Assembly: GCF_007971385.1 (NCBI RefSeq)
Contig: NZ_CP042434.1
Span: 2,418,001 to 2,482,000, forward strand
Reading direction: 5' to 3'
DNA: 64,000 nucleotides
Origin: Arachidicoccus ginsenosidivorans
GTDB taxonomy: Bacteria > Bacteroidota > Bacteroidia > Chitinophagales > Chitinophagaceae
In this document: positions 60,274 through 64,000 of the stretch, in pieces
Layout: each line of letters opens with the position of its first letter
Position numbering within the stretch: the first letter of the stretch is position 1
The notes under the pieces: generated by a model
The model's input: only the letters and a program-made list of their open reading frames with translations
What the model was told of the DNA's origin: nothing
The model's database searches: none
Translations under genes and position numbers: made by a program

Positions 60274-60320
60274 CCATATACAAATGCAGCATGCGACAGC
60301 GGTGCTGCATTTGTATATGG
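60274..60320. other. Long perfect hairpin after mqo
   Basis: CCATATACAAATGCAGCA and TGCTGCATTTGTATATGG pair over 18 bp around an 11-base loop. No T run on either side, so it is not a standard terminator. It may still end the mqo transcript or be a repeat-like cruciform. Confidence 0.55.
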
Positions 60321-60954
60321 GCAACATTGTGGAGATTGATTGATAAGCTAAAAATAGGAGCGTTTGTATATTACATTACTTGTGGTACCTGAGGAAAATG
60401 ATTTCTGAATGATCCATACTGTAATTCAAAAGATACATTATCTATTACATACAATAAACAGTGGTGTGGTATTGGTATAGTTGCAGGCTGTTTTAAAAAA
60501 GTATTGTGCTCAACAACTTGAGTAAAATCGCATGAATGAAGGCCATAATCCTATATTTATTCGGCTACCTATTTTTAGGCCTTTGATTTCTGATTATTTC
60601 AAGTATATCAAAGCTCTCTCTAACAAAAGTTCTCAAAATTAAAAACTTCTAGTGCATTTTAAATAATTGTAATCTTGTAGTTATTTATCTCTATTTTTAA
60701 TATTGCAACCAATGTCAAGAAATAAAATCTTATCCCATTTTTCATCTTTGGTGTAAATTTTTCTGGCTGCTTTTATGAGTACACTTACAACCTCAGCTTC
60801 AGGAAAATTATTGACCTATTAGCAGTTGTAATATGGGGCTAAGCGGTCGCGTTTTATCGGCAGGCGGCAGTGTTTTTAAAAGGTATTAAAGCCGAATTTT
60901 CTAGTGCTAGGTTAAGTGTTATTGGAGGTATAATAAGGTCTAATCTAAGGCTAA
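60321..60954. other. Region with no intact gene; one possible gene remnant
   Basis: AT-rich stretch of 634 bases between mqo and the TAC-like operon. On the minus strand 60681-60815 is open and reads VNNFPEAEVVSVLIKAARKI and then YTKDEKWDKILFLDIG, protein-like but without a start codon or a known family. It could be the end of a decayed gene. Nothing else was recognised. Confidence 0.35.
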
Positions 60955-61398
60955 CTAAATTGCTATTTTAATATGTGCTTCTTTAATAATAGCAGTTACA
61001 CTCAATAGTTGCATTGGGAACTTTTCAAATTTTGTGCCTTTTGTTTTTTCGTACAGGACTCCTCTTGTAGTACTATAAACAATAGCCCCCAAATGTGTTG
61101 CGAAGCCATTAGGTATTAAAAGAAATTTTCCTTCCGAAGTTGCTTGGAGGGTGTTCCACGAATCCTCTTCAATGCCAAAATTGCACACTATTTGAATATG
61201 AATAAAAGGCCTATCAACAGCTGATAAGGTATAAGTGCAACTACAAGCGATCAACTTATTTGTTTTATCAGCTCCAAAGCCAAAAGCTACCGTTTGATTG
61301 ATTTCATTATTATCAATATCAATGTCGAGAAATGTAGAAAACTGTTCTTCTCGAATATTCACCAGATTGAACTTTGCTACGAACTCCGTATTAGTCAT
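60955..61398 (-). CDS. SecB-like chaperone, third gene of a putative toxin-antitoxin-chaperone operon
   Basis: 147 residues without signal peptide. The middle strands are alternating hydrophobic (AVDRPFIHIQIVCNFGIEE), and the C-terminal third shows the SecB pattern: ATHLGAIVYSTTRGVLYEKT (103-120) aligns by eye with the SecB helix after its Leu-Gly-Ala, and KFEKFPMQLLSVTA (124-136) with the Phe-Pro strand before the last helix. SecB binds unfolded proteins; in TAC systems such a chaperone protects the antitoxin. It starts nine bases after the antitoxin stop. Fold assignment rests on pattern only. Confidence 0.55.
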   Translation of the reverse strand: MTNTEFVAKFNLVNIREEQFSTFLDIDIDNNEINQTVAFGFGADKTNKLIACSCTYTLSAVDRPFIHIQIVCNFGIEEDSWNTLQATSEGKFLLIPNGFATHLGAIVYSTTRGVLYEKTKGTKFEKFPMQLLSVTAIIKEAHIKIAI

Positions 61399-61407
61399 AA
61401 CTAATAA

Positions 61408-61875
61408 TTAAGATATACTTTTAGTAAGGATTTGCGATCCCGATTGACTTCTTTCATCACCAATCCAACTTACAATTGGAACAATTTTAGCCAATTGATG
61501 CGGCAATTTATATGGAAGTATTTCGCTAACAGCATTATTGGTTGCTTTAACTGGTGACCTTTTAACCTGGATTTCAATCAAAGCTACATCCAAAGCATCT
61601 TCTATCTTTTCTACAGTTTCAAGCGTAAAATTCACTTCACCTTTCATCCAATTATTAATGGCCTGCGGTGTAATGCCCAACATTGTTGCGAAATCCTTTT
61701 TACTCAGATTTCGTGCCCTCAATTCCCGTAAAATTCGAATAACTATTTTTTGAGAATAGTTGCGCCTACTCCTATTGACCGCTCTTTTTTCTAACTCACT
61801 TAGCCAATCGCTAGTTTGAATAGGTCCGACGATCTCTTCTAATCTTTTTATATTATTTATTATAGGTTTGCTCAT
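61408..61875 (-). CDS. XRE/HigA-like antitoxin
   Basis: 155 residues. Residues 45-100 are a Cro/C1 HTH (ILRELRARNLSKKDFATMLG, ITPQAINNWMKGEVNFTLETV). The N-terminal ~40 residues are charged. The C-terminal tail 101-155 is outside the HTH, with a hydrophobic patch PYKLPHQLAKIVPIVSWIGD. In known TAC antitoxins a C-terminal chaperone-addiction segment sits in this place. Two bases separate it from the toxin gene, nine from the chaperone gene. Confidence 0.72.
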   Translation of the reverse strand: MSKPIINNIKRLEEIVGPIQTSDWLSELEKRAVNRSRRNYSQKIVIRILRELRARNLSKKDFATMLGITPQAINNWMKGEVNFTLETVEKIEDALDVALIEIQVKRSPVKATNNAVSEILPYKLPHQLAKIVPIVSWIGDERSQSGSQILTKSIS

Positions 61876-61877
61876 CT

Positions 61878-62450
61878 TTATAATATTTCTACTTCTAACA
61901 GGTCTAGGTCTCCGTCTTCAATTGATCTAAATCCTTGATTCTTTAAATAATTACTCACTTCTTTTAATTTATGAAGTTCCAATTCAGTATGGGGCCTGTC
62001 TTGCATAGCCTGAGTCAATTTAATACAACCACCAGTTATTAAATACTGATTTTCCCCCAATCTGATAGCATACATTCTTAACCACGAACTTCCATTTTCA
62101 ATACCGTATGCCTTAGATTGGGTACACAACTGATTATTGAACGAAACATTTCTATGTAATGGTTTAAATATAGTGTTGTCAAATTGTCCAGAATTACCAG
62201 CGTTTTTTAGTCGGACTATAAAAGCCTTCATCTGATTGATCGTTTTAATGATCGCATTTTCAACGTCAGAATTCCAGCTTTCCAAGTCAGATTTATACTT
62301 TTCAAAAAAATCTTCCAAATATTGAATGTCTTGCCATTTTGCTAATACCTCTGCAACAATATGTTTTCCTTTTGTTGGGTTATACCTTACCGCAAGTATT
62401 TCCGTGGGCTCAACAATTCTTTCAATAGCAAATATAGAAACTTTTTTCAT
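61878..62450 (-). CDS. Probable RelE/HigB-like toxin of the TAC-like operon
   Basis: 190 residues from ATG 62450 (MKKVSIFAIERIVEPTE); ATG 62507 is in frame, but the candidate -7 box at 62486-62493 lies inside the extension, so I reject it. The C-terminal half has SSWLRMYAIRLGENQYLITG and GCIKLTQAMQDRPHTELEL, resembling the core strands of RelE/HigB toxins with a Lys-rich end. The N-terminal half is helical. HigB-like toxins cut mRNA at the ribosome; activity here is not shown by the sequence. Leader gene of the three-gene operon. Confidence 0.6.
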   Translation of the reverse strand: MKKVSIFAIERIVEPTEILAVRYNPTKGKHIVAEVLAKWQDIQYLEDFFEKYKSDLESWNSDVENAIIKTINQMKAFIVRLKNAGNSGQFDNTIFKPLHRNVSFNNQLCTQSKAYGIENGSSWLRMYAIRLGENQYLITGGCIKLTQAMQDRPHTELELHKLKEVSNYLKNQGFRSIEDGDLDLLEVEIL

Positions 62451-62485
62451 TAAAAATAAATCTAAAGGTTTATTTTTTATTGCGA

Positions 62486-62493
62486 CAAATGTA
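62486..62493 (-). promoter_or_regulatory. Candidate -7 box of the TAC-like operon
   Basis: Minus strand reads TACATTTG, an exact TAnnTTTG match, 35 bases before the toxin ATG at 62450. No -33 at good spacing. Confidence 0.45.
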
Positions 62494-62811
62494 ATAAGTT
62501 TCTCCAAACAACACTAAAATTATTGTCATTTAAAAGCAAAAAAGTAAATATATTGCTTTTCTTTTAACAATATATTTGCAACAAAGGTTCGGCAGGAAAA
62601 TCAGGCTGCCATATCCCCCATTTTCCAGACATTTGTTGTAGATCTTTATTATTTTTCTGCAACTCTTACGTCTCAACTTTCCTACGAATCCTTTTGGCCA
62701 ATAGGGAAGTGATTATTTAATTCCATGGGTATTGCATGCAAGATGCGGCTCAGTCAATACGCGTTGGTTTGGGCGTTTAAAGCGGGTAAAGATATTATTT
62801 TATATAACTTT
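62494..62811. other. Intergenic region without gene
   Basis: About 318 bases between the toxin promoter and the next gene. It contains an exact TATATTTG on + near 62570 with no gene behind it, and no hairpin or repeat that I could see. A + open frame from 62725 overlaps the minus gene and is taken as a shadow. Confidence 0.4.
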
Positions 62812-63507
62812 TTAAGCTATAGTGATCTCAGAATCATCAAAGCAATGTACTTTATAAATGTCTCCCAGTATTTCTATGCTGACGAAAAAGTCCGGAAGGT
62901 CATATGTGGCTATGATTTCGTAGGAGTCCTTACTTATTTTGAAAATTTCTAATTGTGTAATGACTAGTAGTATGTTATTATTTACTTTAAGTTCGACAAA
63001 AGATGTATTTAGCTTTGGTGCTAATACTATTGCGTCGTCCTGAAAGTTGACAATTGCGAAATTTTTGTCGATACCAACAGCGCAGGTATGTCCGTCTAAC
63101 CATTTTATAGTTGGAGTATTTCGATCCGTTACCCATCCAAATTTATAGGTATTTGATCCTTGTTGAATAGCACCAAAATGTGCATCACGCTCTTTATCCT
63201 CGAATAATACGGACGCATTGGAGGCGCTATATTGTTGCGCTGAAAGAGGCTGTAGACCGGTATCCTTAATAGCGGCTGTTAAATTTTCATTTTGAGCATA
63301 TTTTGCTAATTTTTTATCATCGAAATATTTGGAAGCGGGGGAAATTTCAAGACCGGTTAAATGACCGTTTTCGGAAAATAATAAGCCAATTTCTGATTGA
63401 AGTTCTGCCGGGAAGGTTTTATCCAGGACTCCGGGCACCGGTTGAAGAGTGAGTTCAGTAAAATTTATAAATAATTGGTCATTCTTGCTATCGTATTGAA
63501 AATCCAT
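62812..63507 (-). CDS. Uncharacterised protein
   Basis: 231 residues, no signal peptide and no membrane helix. The first 50 residues (MDFQYDSKNDQLFINF, GLLFSENGHLTGLEISPASKYF) look like the short beta pattern of DUF2283-type proteins. The C-terminal half (VNNNILLVITQLEIFKISKD, FFVSIEILGDIYKVHCFDDSE) suggests beta-propeller or sandwich strands. I do not recognise a family. It stands alone on the minus strand. Confidence 0.6.
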   Translation of the reverse strand: MDFQYDSKNDQLFINFTELTLQPVPGVLDKTFPAELQSEIGLLFSENGHLTGLEISPASKYFDDKKLAKYAQNENLTAAIKDTGLQPLSAQQYSASNASVLFEDKERDAHFGAIQQGSNTYKFGWVTDRNTPTIKWLDGHTCAVGIDKNFAIVNFQDDAIVLAPKLNTSFVELKVNNNILLVITQLEIFKISKDSYEIIATYDLPDFFVSIEILGDIYKVHCFDDSEITIA

Positions 63508-63838
63508 AAAAAGTATTTTAGATTATGTTGCTGGTAAAGATAAGATTCAAATGGTAATTTTCCCAGTGTTTGATGATTTGTTGTTTTAGAAAAGGCGAGA
63601 TACGAATAGGCTTATAAATGGTTAATTACCAGGGTACTGTTGAGAATATCTTTGCTTGCTGAGATGTTTTGCAAGACGCTGTTAAACATAAATGTATAAA
63701 ATGGCTTATTTTATTTTTATTTTAAATTTCTTTAAATTCGAAATATTTTTAGGGACAAAGCGCACATTATTACGACTATTTGAAACGTGAAATGCGATTC
63801 CGGCGATTCGTTTAACATATGGCAACATTTTTGACCCT

Positions 63839-63846
63839 TACATTTG
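63839..63846 (+). promoter_or_regulatory. Candidate -7 box for the PPK2-like gene
   Basis: TACATTTG, exact TAnnTTTG match, 56 bases before the ATG at 63903. The rest of 63508-63902 holds no gene or recognisable element. Confidence 0.4.
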
Positions 63847-63902
63847 ATTAATAGGCAATAAAATAGCGCGAAATTTATTTACATATGCTAATAATATAAA
63901 TC

Positions 63903-64000
63903 ATGGCAAAACTCAATCTGGATAAAATATCTGCAAATCCTCCAAAAGATGCGGATAAAGATGACCTAAAGGATAAAACTAAAGAGTATCAAAAATCCAT
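63903..64000 (+). CDS. Probable polyphosphate kinase 2 family protein, N-terminal fragment (3' end outside window)
   Basis: Only 32 residues are visible: MAKLNLDKISANPPKDADKD, then DLKDKTKEYQKS. The pattern of a short basic start, a Pro-rich step and an acidic DKxxLKDKTxE helix is typical for the beginning of PPK2 proteins, which move phosphate between polyphosphate and nucleotides. Catalytic motifs lie beyond the window, so this is tentative. Confidence 0.5.
   Translation, partial: MAKLNLDKISANPPKDADKDDLKDKTKEYQKS

Noticed and set aside
62725..62952. 75-codon + open frame overlapping the unknown gene at 62812
   Set aside because: Overlaps the longer minus-strand gene, which has a better protein-like pattern.

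Overview
The window looks like a chromosomal piece of a Bacteroidota genome, probably Chitinophagaceae/Sphingobacteriia-like (inference). The evidence is two SusC/SusD loci, a hybrid two-component regulator, LytTR signalling, BlaR1-like proteins carrying TonB modules, a DUF2480 gene, a short NuoG, and several exact TAnnTTTG promoter boxes. No rRNA, tRNA or CRISPR array was seen.

Layout. 1-8.9 kb: end of a glycan locus on + (GH2 tail, sialate O-acetylesterase family enzyme, SusC, SusD). 9-12.1 kb: minus-strand signalling operon (LiaF-like membrane protein, LytS-type kinase, LytTR regulator, XRE regulator). 12.3-13.6 kb: DUF937/OmpA protein. 13.8-15.1 kb: tnpB-only IS200/IS605-type element with end hairpins and a likely omega RNA. 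15.2-19.5 kb: BlaI-type repressor and two tandem BlaR1-like proteins behind a perfect palindromic operator. 19.8-34.4 kb: complex I operon nuoBCDEFGHIJKLMN without nuoA, carrying two extra genes. 34.5-38.5 kb: XRE fragment, DUF2480, POT peptide transporter, AhpD-like protein, Crp regulator. 38.7-40.5 kb: about ten direct repeats of ~190 bp, with a further solo copy at 43.3 kb; between them lies a Crp / VOC / cysteine-hydrolase block. 43.6-57.3 kb: a polysaccharide utilisation locus (hybrid regulator, SusC, SusD, SusE-like, GH53, GH2) whose content and order match pectic beta-1,4-galactan loci. 57.3-60.3 kb: fatty acid desaturase and mqo. 60.9-62.5 kb: three tightly packed minus-strand genes that I interpret as a toxin-antitoxin-chaperone (TAC) system with a SecB-like chaperone. 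The right edge has an unknown protein and the start of a probable PPK2.

How genes work together. In the galactan locus the hybrid regulator should sense galacto-oligosaccharides and switch on the divergent SusC operon; GH53 cuts galactan, SusCDE bind and import the pieces, and GH2 releases galactose. Complex I and Mqo both feed electrons to the quinone pool.

Quality warning. At least 18 reading-frame breaks each heal by adding one base, nearly always to a mononucleotide run, and several hit genes expected to be essential or intact (nuoI, nuoL). This is the signature of homopolymer-contraction errors in the sequence, so I describe those genes as whole genes and state where each break is.
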